The notes: generated by a model not told the origin, from the sequence alone. A DNA stretch of 64,000 nucleotides from Chryseobacterium arachidis (GCF_900129245.1 NZ_FQUT01000007.1:62001-126000); one strand, 5' to 3'; positions 34,321 to 43,045 are shown, numbered from the stretch's first letter. Numbers and translations are program-made.

Positions 34321-35967
34321 TTACTTTCCGATAGCTTCCGTAATCGGATTTCCAACATTTCCACTTGGAAACTGAATCTTTAATAATGAAGAAACCGTTG
34401 GCGCAATATCTGTCATAAAATATGGCTTATTACTTTCCCCATGCTGAATCCCCCATCCCATAAAAATCAATGGAATGTGCGAGTCGTAAGAATTCCAGAC
34501 ACTGTGTGTAGTTCCTGTTTTAGCATATGGAGGCAACATAGAATCGTGAGAAATCAATTGGATATCACCGCTTCTCTGTCTGTTGATCCCATTAATAATT
34601 CTCTGTTTAATCGGTTCCGGAATCGTAGACTCCTGAACTTCTTCTACCGAAACAGCATATAAAACCGTAGGATCTTTCTCCAGTTCTTTAATGGCAAAAT
34701 CTCTTACATCATCCAGCTCCAGCTTATTGTCTTTCAACAATTTTCTGTCGAAGTAGATTTGATAATTATCAACAGCATTGATGAGTTTATCAACTCCGAA
34801 TTTATCTTTTAGTTTCTGATTAATATTTTTATCCATTCCTTCTCCGAAGAAACCTGTTGTAATCTTATGTTCCTGTAAAAACCCAACAGAATGTGCCCCA
34901 CCGTGATCTGCCGAAAGAAAAACGGTGTACTGTCCTTTCCCGACTTTAGAATCCAGATAACTGAAAAACTGTGCTAAATCCTGATCTAATCTTAAATAGA
35001 CATCTTCCACTTCAATAGAATTCGGTCCGAATTTGTGACCTGCATAATCCGTTGAAGCCAAATTGATCGCCAGCATATCCACAACATCATCACTTCCCAG
35101 CTTTTCTCCCTCTACAGCCGCTTCAGCCAATTTCAACGTCAACGTATTTCCGAAAGGTGTATAACGGATATTGTCTTTTTTAGCCTGATAATCAGCTGCT
35201 AAATTAGAGTAAGGGAAAGTGGGCGTTTTTGCACTTCCCAACAGACCTTCCCAAGGAGAATTGTCAGGCGCACTTTCAGTATATTGATTGATCGGAAGTA
35301 AAGTATTCCAGCCGTTTGCCACCAATTTATCCGGCAGATTCTGAGAATTGAAAGCTTTTACCCATTGGGGCAAATCGTTCATATACCAGGTGCTGGTGAT
35401 AAAATCTCCTGAAGAATCATCAAACCAGAAAGCTCCGTTTGGTGTATGTCCTGCCGGAAGAATCGAAGCACGGTCTTTCAAAGAAACCCCGATTACTTTC
35501 CCCTGAAAATTTGTAGCGAGTCTTAGTTCATCAGAAACCGTTGTAGACCAAAGGTTTTTCGGAGAATGGCTCCCTACTTTTACATTGGCAGTCCCTACAG
35601 GTTTTACACTTTCGTCTGTGGTACAATACACGTTTTGCCCTGTTTCCTTATCTGTCCAGTCGTTTCCTGCAATCCCGTGAATCGCCGGAACCGAACCTGT
35701 ATAAATACAAGTGTGTCCCAAAGCCGTAACCGTAGGAACATAGGGAATATGAACATTATTTAAAGAATATCCTGTTTGTAAAAGTCTTTTGAAGCCGTCG
35801 TTCCCATATTTATTGTAAAAACGGTAAAGATAATCCCACCTCATCTGATCTACCACCAAACCTACAACCAGTTTTGGTCTTTCCAACTGTGAATTTTTAT
35901 TCTTCTGCGCATTGATTGTAAGTACGGACAAAAATGTAGCCGCCGCAACCGTAATTTTCCTAAGCAT
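34321..35967 (-). CDS. pafA: PafA-type alkaline phosphatase
   Basis: The 548-residue periplasmic phosphomonoesterase has a signal peptide (LSVLTINAQ). RPKLVVGLVVDQMRWDYLYR carries a zinc-ligand Asp, and YVPTVTALGHT places the nucleophile at Thr79, the same number as in the characterised Elizabethkingia PafA. Zinc-site motifs STDYAGHKFGPNS and FLSADHGGAHSVGF follow, with a terminal His in GTTHSVWNSYDSHIPL. Flavobacterial PafA is a constitutive, calcium-responsive broad phosphatase supplying phosphate. A promoter match lies just upstream. Confidence 0.93.
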   Translation of the reverse strand: MLRKITVAAATFLSVLTINAQKNKNSQLERPKLVVGLVVDQMRWDYLYRFYNKYGNDGFKRLLQTGYSLNNVHIPYVPTVTALGHTCIYTGSVPAIHGIAGNDWTDKETGQNVYCTTDESVKPVGTANVKVGSHSPKNLWSTTVSDELRLATNFQGKVIGVSLKDRASILPAGHTPNGAFWFDDSSGDFITSTWYMNDLPQWVKAFNSQNLPDKLVANGWNTLLPINQYTESAPDNSPWEGLLGSAKTPTFPYSNLAADYQAKKDNIRYTPFGNTLTLKLAEAAVEGEKLGSDDVVDMLAINLASTDYAGHKFGPNSIEVEDVYLRLDQDLAQFFSYLDSKVGKGQYTVFLSADHGGAHSVGFLQEHKITTGFFGEGMDKNINQKLKDKFGVDKLINAVDNYQIYFDRKLLKDNKLELDDVRDFAIKELEKDPTVLYAVSVEEVQESTIPEPIKQRIINGINRQRSGDIQLISHDSMLPPYAKTGTTHSVWNSYDSHIPLIFMGWGIQHGESNKPYFMTDIAPTVSSLLKIQFPSGNVGNPITEAIGK

Positions 35968-35989
35968 CCAGTAAAATTTTTATTAAGCA

Positions 35990-35997
35990 CAAATTTA
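35990..35997 (-). promoter_or_regulatory. -7 promoter box for pafA
   Basis: The minus strand reads TAAATTTG (TAnnTTTG), 22 bases before the pafA start codon. No clear -33 motif was found. Confidence 0.4.
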
Positions 35998-36010
35998 AGG
36001 GTTTTGAAAA

Positions 36011-36039
36011 TTGTGTGTATGAAATTTTAATTAATTTTG
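36011..36039 (+). promoter_or_regulatory. Promoter for the single-helix membrane protein gene
   Basis: TTG at 36011-36013 and TAATTTTG at 36032-36039 are 18 bases apart, near the flavobacterial -33/-7 arrangement. The start codon at 36090 follows after about 50 bases. Confidence 0.45.
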
Positions 36040-36089
36040 GCACCGTTGTAAACTTATCAGATTACTGCCTTAATTTTCTAACTATCAAT

Positions 36090-36860
36090 ATGATTATTAA
36101 ATTGATCTTCTATCTTTTTATTGCAGGAATTATTATTTTCTTTTTAATTATTGCCCTTATCATGCTGGGAAGTGCGAAAATATTTTTCTCCGCCTTCAAA
36201 GGAATTTCGGGAAGAAAAACTCCGGCAGATTTTGAAAAAGAAAGAATGAAAATGGAAGGTAAGGTAAATGAGACGAAAATGTCGCTGGTTCCGTGGAATG
36301 GCCATACGATTAATGATATTACAAATGATCTGGATTACAATGCCCTCAAATGGTTTCCCAGTAAATTAACAGGGTATATCATTTCGCCGAACAACGAAAA
36401 CCTTATTGCTTTCCAAAGAATTGAAGCCAATGACTGCCGGATTTTAGCAGAATCTACAGAGTTTAAAATTTTTCTTGACTATACGTATCCTGAGCTTACG
36501 GTTGATTTTAACGGAATTTATTTAGGGAAAATTGTTAATTTTATGCAGATTCAGGATCAAGACGGATATCTCATCGGTCATCTCGACAGAAATAACCCCA
36601 CGGATTCTTACACTGTTACTTTTAATTCGGGCAAAGAAATAAAGATCAGAAAAAGCCGTGACAATAAAGGTTTTAAAAGAAATAATTCGATGAGAAGAAA
36701 CCTTAGTGGACATCCCGCACCTTTAACAGTGAAAACAGAACAGTATACTCCCTATAGTCTCATAAATGTAAGATCTCACGATCTGGATTCTGAAGAACTG
36801 AAATGGGTAGCTGCCATTGCTATTTTCGAATCGGTAAATTATAGTTATACTTTTGATTAA
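36090..36860 (+). CDS. Single-helix membrane protein, unknown
   Basis: From ATG at 36090 the protein has 256 residues: one N-terminal helix (about 3-28, rich in Ile, Leu and Phe) and a soluble domain with strands such as KWFPSKLTGYII, ENLIAFQRIE and VDFNGIYLGKIV, ending ELKWVAAIAIFES. An in-frame upstream start at 36015 would put a non-signal extension before the helix and overlap the promoter. No family is recognised. It is followed by two more small genes on the same strand. Confidence 0.65.
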   Translation: MIIKLIFYLFIAGIIIFFLIIALIMLGSAKIFFSAFKGISGRKTPADFEKERMKMEGKVNETKMSLVPWNGHTINDITNDLDYNALKWFPSKLTGYIISPNNENLIAFQRIEANDCRILAESTEFKIFLDYTYPELTVDFNGIYLGKIVNFMQIQDQDGYLIGHLDRNNPTDSYTVTFNSGKEIKIRKSRDNKGFKRNNSMRRNLSGHPAPLTVKTEQYTPYSLINVRSHDLDSEELKWVAAIAIFESVNYSYTFD

Positions 36861-37068
36861 GAATTTAAATTTTGATGAAGGAGAGAGAATTCTGAAGATT
36901 ATGCTTCCATTAGGTTTATTTGAAAAAATCAATTCAAATCTCGAAAATCATTATGGAATTGCTGTTAAAGACCGGGAAAAAATAGATATTAAGATATTCG
37001 ACCCTGAAAATGATAAGGTACAAGCAAAATTTAATATTCTAAAATTGCTCAGAATCAAGAGATTTTAA
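36853..37068 (+). CDS. Possible small protein (71 aa), uncertain
   Basis: The frame starts at TTG 36853, overlapping the previous stop by 8 bases, and reads a mixed hydrophilic sequence with EGERILKIMLPLGLFEKI and VKDREKIDIKIFDPENDK. Composition is protein-like, but there is no family match or good ribosome site. An internal ATG at 36901 would halve it. It could also be a remnant. Confidence 0.4.
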   Translation: MIKNLNFDEGERILKIMLPLGLFEKINSNLENHYGIAVKDREKIDIKIFDPENDKVQAKFNILKLLRIKRF

Positions 37069-37109
37069 ACATTTTTTATTTAAATTTGAGATCAACACAA
37101 AATGCCAAC

Positions 37110-37463
37110 ATGTTCCATCAAAAAACGTCTTTATTCATGAAGATTATCAGACCTTTTCTTTTGTTTATATCGATACTGTTGTTCGGATGGCTGTTCATGA
37201 GCAATATCAACCTTATTAATGTGGCCACCACCCTCAACGAAGCAGAAATTAGCTCAGAAGTGGGCAAAGTGAATGCTTTTACCAATATTGATAAGCTTAA
37301 GGAATTTACCATTGAAAAGATTAATTACCTTGAAGTGGTAAGAGAAAGATTTTCTGAAAATGCGCTGATAAGAGTTATTGTGATTTCAGCGCTGGTGCTG
37401 ATACAGATTATTCTCTATGCGACCCGCGGAAACTTTTCCAACAGCAAAACAATGGATTTTTAA
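37110..37463 (+). CDS. Small two-helix membrane protein, unknown
   Basis: Two helices are visible: one soon after the start (RPFLLFISILLFGWLFM) and one near the C-terminus (IRVIVISALVLIQIILYA), with an intervening soluble segment of about 55 residues. ATG at 37110 is preferred over TTG at 37086; ATG at 37137 is also possible. It lies 3 bases upstream of the acetyltransferase gene, so they are probably cotranscribed. No family is recognised. Confidence 0.6.
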   Translation: MFHQKTSLFMKIIRPFLLFISILLFGWLFMSNINLINVATTLNEAEISSEVGKVNAFTNIDKLKEFTIEKINYLEVVRERFSENALIRVIVISALVLIQIILYATRGNFSNSKTMDF

Positions 37464-37466
37464 TCT

Positions 37467-38006
37467 ATGGAAATCAGAAGATTAGAAAAAATTATTTTCA
37501 ATCCTGTTCCCGACTGGGGACTGAACGGTTACGAAACCGATACCATTTTTACTGTTTCAACGATTGAAGTCGGAAGCTCTTTTGAATTCAGCCTCAGAGA
37601 AAAAAAACAGACTTATAAAAAAATCTGGGAAACAACAGACAGCGATATTAACGACTTTAATGAAGTTGTTGCGCAGGGACATTCTTTCGGAGCCTTTCAT
37701 GAAAACGAATTAGTCGGCTGGATCATTTGCGATTTCAGAAAATGGAACAACAGCCTTTTCATTGAAAATATTTTGGTTAACGAAAAATATCGTGGTCAAA
37801 ATATCGGAAGATTGCTTCTCAAAAGTATCAATCGTGAAGCAAGAGACCTGCAATGCAGATTGGTAGAACTTGAAACTCAAAATACCAATTATCCCGCCAT
37901 CACATTTTACCGTAAAGCAGGTTTCAACATTACCGGAATCAATACGAAACTATATAGCGACACTACAGAAACAGCCATTTTCATGAGCTATGACGTGCTG
38001 TTGTAA
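37467..38006 (+). CDS. GNAT acetyltransferase, similar to streptothricin acetyltransferases
   Basis: The 179-residue protein has the acetyl-CoA loop ILVNEKYRGQNIGRLLLKS and the ELETQNTNYPAITFYRKAGF segment, ending with SDTTETAIFMSYDV. The order ExQ-NxPAxxFYxKxGF plus TxExAIFxSYD resembles SatA-type streptothricin acetyltransferases, but many chromosomal relatives have unknown substrates, so no resistance role is claimed. Confidence 0.8.
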   Translation: MEIRRLEKIIFNPVPDWGLNGYETDTIFTVSTIEVGSSFEFSLREKKQTYKKIWETTDSDINDFNEVVAQGHSFGAFHENELVGWIICDFRKWNNSLFIENILVNEKYRGQNIGRLLLKSINREARDLQCRLVELETQNTNYPAITFYRKAGFNITGINTKLYSDTTETAIFMSYDVLL

Positions 38007-38047
38007 ACTTTATCGACAAAAACTATAAAACATATTTAAAAATTTAT

Positions 38048-38079
38048 TTTGTACTAATTAGTACAATTATATACCTTTG
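38048..38079 (+). promoter_or_regulatory. Promoter of the TetR gene
   Basis: TTTG at 38048-38051 and TACCTTTG at 38072-38079, 20 bases apart, are an almost ideal flavobacterial -33/-7 pair. The palindromic operator at 38049-38066 overlaps the -33 box and fills most of the spacer, so a bound repressor would block polymerase. The start codon follows 18 bases after the -7 box. Confidence 0.75.
38049..38066. promoter_or_regulatory. TetR-type operator, copy 1
   Basis: TTGTACTAATTAGTACAA is a perfect 18-bp palindrome over the promoter of the TetR gene. The same half-sites (TTGTAC and GTACAA, same spacing) recur at 38699-38716 in front of the dehydrogenase gene. Confidence 0.8.
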
Positions 38080-38097
38080 TCTCATCAAAATAAAGAA

Positions 38098-38682
38098 ATG
38101 GCTGGAAGACCCAAAATATTCGACGAACAGGAAGCGATCCAAAAAGCAACCGAAGTCTTTAGAAATAAAGGTTACGACACCGCTTCTGCAGACGAATTGC
38201 TGGGAGCCATGGGAATAGGGAAAGGAAGTTTTTATCTGGCATTTAAAGGTGGGAAACAGGAGCTGTATAGACGGTCCATTCAACAGTTCGCTGAAAATTT
38301 TAATCATAAGATAGCAGATGCTGTCGACAATGCTGAAGATCAGGTTGAATTTATCAGACAGTTTTTTCTGAGACTTGGGGATGCTAAAGACTGTGATATC
38401 GAAAGAGGATGTTATCTGGGAAATGCACTGGTTCAGCTTTCTGAAAAAGATGCGGAAATCAAGAAAATTACCGCCGAATTGTTGAAGGGCTTACAGAAAA
38501 TTTTTGCTAAAGCCATCACAAAAGCACAGAAAAACGGACTGCTAAAAATTGAGGAAAATCCTGAAACATTAGCCTGGCATTTAACAAACCTGTGGAACGG
38601 AATCCACGTTACAAGACGCATGGAAAATTCGCCGGAGATTCTTCGTTCCTTGATTGAAATGAACCTAAAAATACTACAATAA
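38098..38682 (+). CDS. TetR family repressor
   Basis: From ATG at 38098 the protein is 194 residues and begins MAGRPKIFDEQEA, a typical TetR N-terminus; a TTG at 38077 lies within the promoter -7 box and is rejected. The helix-turn-helix spans about 10-50 (ATEVFRNKGYDTASADELLG, then GKGSFYLAFKGGKQELYRR). The C-terminal ligand domain contains CDIERGCYLGN, seen in the AcrR/NemR-like branch. Matching palindromes before this gene and before the dehydrogenase gene point to self-regulation and control of the dehydrogenase. Confidence 0.9.
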   Translation: MAGRPKIFDEQEAIQKATEVFRNKGYDTASADELLGAMGIGKGSFYLAFKGGKQELYRRSIQQFAENFNHKIADAVDNAEDQVEFIRQFFLRLGDAKDCDIERGCYLGNALVQLSEKDAEIKKITAELLKGLQKIFAKAITKAQKNGLLKIEENPETLAWHLTNLWNGIHVTRRMENSPEILRSLIEMNLKILQ

Positions 38683-38698
38683 AATTTTTTATTCAATT

Positions 38699-38716
38699 TT
38701 GTACCAAATAGTACAA
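38699..38716. promoter_or_regulatory. TetR-type operator, copy 2
   Basis: TTGTACCAAATAGTACAA has the same outer half-sites as copy 1 with an imperfect centre. It lies 40 bases upstream of the dehydrogenase start, with a TTTTG -33-like motif at its left edge. Confidence 0.75.
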
Positions 38717-38755
38717 TTTTAAAATTTAATATAACATAAACAACAACAAATTATT

Positions 38756-39493
38756 ATGAACACAACAAACAACACCATCTTAATTACCGGAGGAGGTTCT
38801 GGAATCGGTTTAGAAATTGCAAAAGCATTAAGCCCTGCGAATAAAATCATCATCGTAGGAAGAACAAAAGAAAAATTGGATGCTGCAGCGAAAGGCTTAG
38901 AAAATGTATTTACCATTCAGGCAGATATTACCGATGCGGCGGATATCGACAGATTGTATGAAGAGATAAAAACAACTTTCGGAAGTATTAATATTCTCAT
39001 CAACAATGCAGGAAGTGCCTTCGTTCATAACCTGGCAAATGACGAAGATATCTACAGCAAGGCATTTACAGAGTTTACAACCAATTATTTTGCCCCGATC
39101 AGACTGACGGATAAATTTCTTCCCATGCTGAAACAGCAAAACGAAGCAGCCATCGTGAATGTGTCTTCCATTGTGGGATTCGTACCGGGCTCACACCTGC
39201 CGACTTATTCAGATTCTAAAGCAGCTCTTCATTCTCACACAAGATTATTGAGATATGAACTGGCAAAAAATACCAATATCAAAGTTTTTGAATTGATGCC
39301 ACCGTTGGTAGCCACGGATTTTTCTGCCGAAATCGGAGGTAAGGAAAACGGAATACCGGCTTCGGATGTAGCTAACGACCTTGTAAAGGCTTTCCAAAAT
39401 GATATTTATGAAGTCCGTGTAGGAAATACAGGCTTGTTATATGACAATTTCTTCGCTGCCACAGAAGGTGCTTTCGCTACTTTTAACTCATAA
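38756..39493 (+). CDS. Short-chain dehydrogenase/reductase (DltE-like)
   Basis: This 245-residue classical SDR has the cofactor loop TGGGSGIGLEIA, NNAGSAF, the catalytic Ser in VNVSSIVGF, and Tyr-x-x-x-Lys in YSDSKAAL. Arg in VGRTKEKL suggests NADPH. The sequence resembles the DltE-like oxidoreductases often found beside TetR regulators. The twin operators suggest induction by the ligand of the upstream TetR protein; the substrate is unknown. Confidence 0.9.
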   Translation: MNTTNNTILITGGGSGIGLEIAKALSPANKIIIVGRTKEKLDAAAKGLENVFTIQADITDAADIDRLYEEIKTTFGSINILINNAGSAFVHNLANDEDIYSKAFTEFTTNYFAPIRLTDKFLPMLKQQNEAAIVNVSSIVGFVPGSHLPTYSDSKAALHSHTRLLRYELAKNTNIKVFELMPPLVATDFSAEIGGKENGIPASDVANDLVKAFQNDIYEVRVGNTGLLYDNFFAATEGAFATFNS

Positions 39494-39534
39494 AATCCTG
39501 TCGTTCCTTTAGGAATTGATTCCATATATTTTTG

Positions 39535-39566
39535 TCTCTCACGGGTTTTCTTGTGAGAGATTTTTT
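39535..39566 (+). terminator. Terminator after the short-chain dehydrogenase gene
   Basis: TCTCTCAC pairs with GTGAGAGA around a 10-base loop and is followed by TTTTTT. Confidence 0.82.
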
Positions 39567-39577
39567 GTATCAAACAT

Positions 39578-39618
39578 ATTTTGAACTCCACAACACATAA
39601 ATTTTGAACTCCACAACA
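39578..39618. repeat. Two exact 18-base direct repeats upstream of the extended SDR gene
   Basis: ATTTTGAACTCCACAACA occurs at 39578-39595 and 39601-39618, a 23-base period. The pair lies 50-90 bases upstream of the start codon at 39670, a position that would suit paired activator sites. Confidence 0.6.
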
Positions 39619-39669
39619 AAATAATTCCCCCAAATAATCCCCAACTTTGTCCTGTAAAATTTAAACAAA

Positions 39670-40644
39670 ATGGAAAACGTACAGACAAAAACAACAGTTT
39701 TGGTAACGGGAGGAACAGGATTTTTGGGAGTTCATACCGTTCTGCAATTATTACAACAAGGGTACGAAGTAAGAACAACGCTTCGTTCCCTTACCAAAAA
39801 AGACAGCATCATCAAAGCATTGGAAGAAGGAGGAATTACAGATTTTTCTCACCTTTCTTTTTTCGAGGCAGACCTTACAAGTGACAACAATTGGGACCAG
39901 GCAGTAAAAGGCTGCGATTATGTCCTGCATGTAGCTTCCCCCTTCCCTGCTCAGGATCCGAAAGATGAAAACGAACTTATTATTCCTGCGAGAGACGGTG
40001 CTTTGCGTGTTTTGAAAGCTTCCCGTGATGCGGGTGTAAAAAGAGTGGTTTTAACTTCTTCATTTGCAGCAGTCGGATACAGCATTAATATTGAAAATCA
40101 TATTTTCACAGAAAAAGACTGGACAGATGCCAATACTGAGCTTCCTGCTTATATCAAATCAAAAACCGTTGCTGAAAAATCTGCCTGGGAATTTATCGAA
40201 AAAGAAGGTAACGGATTAGAATTATCTGTAATTAACCCTGTCGGAATTTTCGGACCAGCTCTTGGAGGCATTACTTCAGCTTCATTAGACATCGCTGTTT
40301 CAGGAATTCTGAACGGAAATCTTGATACAACTCCGCCTTTTACCATGGGAGTTGTGGACGTAAGGGATGTTGCAGATATTCATATCAAAGCGATGCTTCA
40401 TCCGGATGCATCAGGGGAACGTTTCATTGCAACTGCAGAAGGCGTCATGAGTTTTTACGACGTCGCCGAACTGTTCAAAAAAGAAAGGCCACAGTACACT
40501 TCCGATATGAAGAATCTCGAACCGATCGGTAAAGAATTCTATAAAGAAATGTCCAATGAAAAAGCAAAATCTGTCCTTCACTGGAATCCAAGAAGTCGTG
40601 AGGAAGCTTTGCTGGCAAGTGCGGATAGTGTGATGAAAGATTGA
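39670..40644 (+). CDS. Extended SDR, aldehyde/dihydroflavonol-4-reductase-like
   Basis: The 324-residue NAD(P)H-dependent reductase has VLVTGGTGFLGVHTV at the cofactor site, DYVLHVASPFP, the catalytic Ser region VVLTSSFAAVGY, and Tyr-x-x-x-Lys in AYIKSKTVAEK. INPVGIFGPALGG is typical of bacterial dihydroflavonol-reductase-like aldehyde reductases. A role in carbonyl detoxification beside the TetR/SDR pair is plausible but inferred. Confidence 0.88.
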   Translation: MENVQTKTTVLVTGGTGFLGVHTVLQLLQQGYEVRTTLRSLTKKDSIIKALEEGGITDFSHLSFFEADLTSDNNWDQAVKGCDYVLHVASPFPAQDPKDENELIIPARDGALRVLKASRDAGVKRVVLTSSFAAVGYSINIENHIFTEKDWTDANTELPAYIKSKTVAEKSAWEFIEKEGNGLELSVINPVGIFGPALGGITSASLDIAVSGILNGNLDTTPPFTMGVVDVRDVADIHIKAMLHPDASGERFIATAEGVMSFYDVAELFKKERPQYTSDMKNLEPIGKEFYKEMSNEKAKSVLHWNPRSREEALLASADSVMKD

Positions 40645-40697
40645 TGAAGTTTTCAATTCGAATAAAAATTATCTGCAACTACACGGAAATAATTTTT

Positions 40698-40735
40698 GTA
40701 TCGAGAATTTTTTATAATAGGTAAATTCTCGATAC
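40698..40735. terminator. 13-bp perfect hairpin after the extended SDR gene
   Basis: GTATCGAGAATTT pairs with AAATTCTCGATAC around a 12-base AT-rich loop. It follows the gene by about 54 bases. There is no strong T tract, so a regulatory or RNA-processing role is also possible. Confidence 0.55.
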
Positions 40736-41047
40736 ACTTGATTTAATTTCATTTTCGAATGATTAAAATCAAAATCACTTTTATTAAATTTGTAAAGTTA
40801 ATTCCTTAGAAAACTAAGACTTATATCTTTAACTGAAATAAACTGACCCGGAAAATGGAGTGTTAAGAAAAATTAAATCAGTTAAAAAATCCCATTGTCC
40901 GAAGCGCAACATCAACTTTGAAATATAATAAATATTGAACTTGTGCAAGTTTTGGAAATTTTAGGAGTTAATTGTAATTTTTAATGAAAGTTTTCAAGTC
41001 TTGACTTTTTGTTTCTTTTATATCAAGACAAAAGAAAAAATAATAAA
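40736..41047. other. Long AT-rich leader region before an AraC gene
   Basis: I see no gene here on either strand. The only structures are a small imperfect hairpin (TCTTGACTTTTTG with a later ATATCAAGAC) just before the start codon, and an AACTGA/TCAGTT inverted pair around a GACCCGGAAAATGGAG core near 40846-40884 that could be a mobile-element trace. Confidence 0.4.
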
Positions 41048-41842
41048 ATGAAATTCAACAACCTTCATTCCTGTCATTTAGGACCCGAAATATCCCCGGA
41101 ACAATTTATTCCGGAGCATTTCTTTTTATTTTTGCTTAAGGGATCTATGGTTTCATACGACGGCTACAAGCATTATGAGATGAAACCCGGCGATTACTGT
41201 ATTGCCAGAAAAAACCATTTGGTTCGCTATACAAAATATAAGGACAACGGAGATTTTGAAAAAGTCATTATCACTTTTGATGAAGCTTTTCTGAAGAAAT
41301 TTCTGGAACGCCATCTGTATCAGGCAGAGCCCACGGATACTAATGATTCTTTTTTGTTCATTGAGGAAGATAAACTGATCCACAATTTTGTGCATTCTTT
41401 GGAGCCTTACTATAACGGAACCGAGCAGCTGGATGACATTTTTGTGGATATCAAACGTGAAGAGCTGCTGATGATTTTACTAAAGAACAATCCGGAACTG
41501 AAAGATATCTTTTTCAATTTCAATGTCCCGCACAAAATTGATCTGGAATCTTATATGAACCAACATTTTAAATTCAACATCAATCTGGAACGTTTTGCTT
41601 TTATGACCGGACGAAGCTTATCCACTTTTAAAAGAGAATTTAAGGCAATTTTCAATACTACACCAGGAAAATGGCTGATGAAAAAACGTTTGGATGAAGC
41701 CTATTTCCTGTTGAATAAAGAGCATAAAAAGCCTACAGATATTTATCTTGATCTGGGTTTCGAAGATCTTTCTCACTTCTCTTTTGTGTTTAAAAAAGAA
41801 TTTGGGATTACGCCTTCGGAGGTTGGGAAGTTGAAAGTTTAA
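41048..41842 (+). CDS. AraC family transcription regulator
   Basis: ATG at 41048 gives 264 residues; an earlier in-frame TTG at 41009 adds residues with no family counterpart. The N-terminal half is a cupin-like sensor (EHFFLFLLKGSMVSYDGYKH, MKPGDYCIARKNHLVRY). The C-terminal half has both AraC helix-turn-helix motifs (ERFAFMTGRSLSTFKREFKA and DIYLDLGFEDLSHFSFVFKK) and the end FGITPSE. The effector and target are unknown. Confidence 0.88.
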   Translation: MKFNNLHSCHLGPEISPEQFIPEHFFLFLLKGSMVSYDGYKHYEMKPGDYCIARKNHLVRYTKYKDNGDFEKVIITFDEAFLKKFLERHLYQAEPTDTNDSFLFIEEDKLIHNFVHSLEPYYNGTEQLDDIFVDIKREELLMILLKNNPELKDIFFNFNVPHKIDLESYMNQHFKFNINLERFAFMTGRSLSTFKREFKAIFNTTPGKWLMKKRLDEAYFLLNKEHKKPTDIYLDLGFEDLSHFSFVFKKEFGITPSEVGKLKV

Positions 41843-41862
41843 GATTTATAGTTAACATATTT

Positions 41863-41893
41863 GAGAGTGGTTTTTCCGCTCTCTTTTGTTTTT
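41863..41893 (+). terminator. Terminator after the AraC gene
   Basis: GAGAGTGG pairs with CCGCTCTC (one T-G wobble) around TTTTT and is followed by a T-rich run. Confidence 0.75.
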
Positions 41894-41946
41894 AATATTC
41901 TGAATTTATGTAGTTTTGCTGGATTAATAATATTCTTCTATAAACC

Positions 41947-42774
41947 ATGAAAATAAAAACATTCTCATTTTTATTAATAGCAAGTTCACTAGCATTATTC
42001 AGTTGCAATAATAATGCTGATGAAGATACCCCTGAAACTGGTGGAACACAGGAAAAAAAGCTGGAAAGTTACAAATTCATTTATATGCAATATCCTCAAG
42101 CTGTTCTGGCAACAGGTTCCAACAATGTAACAATAGAATATGATTTAAATAACAGACCTATAAAAAGAGTTGGTGGACTTTTAGCAACTTCACCTCAAAC
42201 TGGATTTAATTTTATCTTTTCTCCCAATGTTTATAATGAAATAACTTATGGTAACAATACTGCCTCTATTATTTCAAAGTTAAACTCAACTGATGGGACT
42301 ATAATTGCAGAAAATAAAAAGTCTTTTGATTTTGAAAATGGCAAAATTATAAAGAAGACAATCCTTAGTAATAATGAGACCATTCAATATGTATATGAGC
42401 AAAATAAAATTTCTAGGTTGATTTCTACAAAAAATAATCATCTTGCCTCTCAAAGCAATATTTATTATAATCAGAATGGAAATGTAGATAGTATCGTGAC
42501 AAGAAGTGCAATTTGGAATAATATTACATCTTCTTATCAGATAAATTTTAGTGCTAAAGGAAGAATTGTTGAAGTATTTAAAAATTACGACAATAAAGCA
42601 AATCCAACTAAAAATCTTATGATTTTTGATGAAATTTTTCTAAGATCCTTATCACAAAATAATTACAGTTCTTATGAAAGTAAATCATACGATAACTCTG
42701 GACAGGTTTATGAATTTAATACCAGAAGCTGGACTTTAAATTATACTAATAACGAAATCAATTTTGGCAATTAA
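41947..42774 (+). CDS. Lipoprotein of unknown function (275 aa)
   Basis: The signal ends SLALFSCNNN, so Cys20 is the likely lipid anchor. The mature chain begins with an acidic linker (ADEDTPETGGTQE), then beta-rich sequence with many Asn, Ser and Tyr residues and RHS/YD-like phrases such as VTIEYDLNNRPIKRVGG and NGKIIKKTILSNNETIQYVY. Such proteins in flavobacteria are usually surface lipoproteins of unknown role. Base composition is more AT-rich than the neighbouring enzyme genes. Confidence 0.65.
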   Translation: MKIKTFSFLLIASSLALFSCNNNADEDTPETGGTQEKKLESYKFIYMQYPQAVLATGSNNVTIEYDLNNRPIKRVGGLLATSPQTGFNFIFSPNVYNEITYGNNTASIISKLNSTDGTIIAENKKSFDFENGKIIKKTILSNNETIQYVYEQNKISRLISTKNNHLASQSNIYYNQNGNVDSIVTRSAIWNNITSSYQINFSAKGRIVEVFKNYDNKANPTKNLMIFDEIFLRSLSQNNYSSYESKSYDNSGQVYEFNTRSWTLNYTNNEINFGN

Positions 42775-42803
42775 ATATGATAATCAACAAAATTCAAATA
42801 ATA

Positions 42804-42816
42804 AGCCTGTTTAAAC
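42804..42816 (+). repeat. Isolated MITE-like end
   Basis: AGCCTGTTTAAAC matches the left terminal repeat of the elements at 5257 and 24211 in 12 of 13 positions against the latter. No matching right end was found before the decayed genes that follow. Confidence 0.35.
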
Positions 42817-42889
42817 TTTTTTAGAAAAGAGTTTCCAGAAAATTAGCAATTTAGAGTTGCAAAAAAAAGAACTAAAATCTGGAACTCAT

Positions 42890-43045
42890 AAGCAAAGATA
42901 AACTGGAAAAATGTATTTTTACCTCATTTAAGCAAAGAGAGACGAGGATTTTCTACGAGATTTGATTTAGGAAAAATCTTTAAACTCATTATAAAACGAT
43001 TAAAAACGGGCTGCCAATGGTGAGAATTAAGCCTTAAAGGTTAGT
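42890..43045 (+). pseudogene. Remnant of an IS5-type transposase N-terminus
   Basis: In pieces from two frames the segment reads KDKLEKCIFTSFKQRE, then after a shift RFDLGKIFKLIIKRLKTGCQW followed by a stop and ELSLKG. The (R/K)LKTGCQWxELPxK motif is characteristic of the N-terminal region of IS5-type transposases in flavobacteria. Stops and at least one frameshift show it is dead, and the rest of the element is missing. Confidence 0.6.

Noticed and set aside
38077..38097. TTG start extending the TetR protein by 7 residues
   Set aside because: The TTG is part of the -7 promoter box, so it would precede the likely transcription start.
41009..41047. TTG start extending the AraC protein by 13 residues
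   Set aside because: The extension lies in a hairpin-forming leader and does not fit the family start; ATG at 41048 does.
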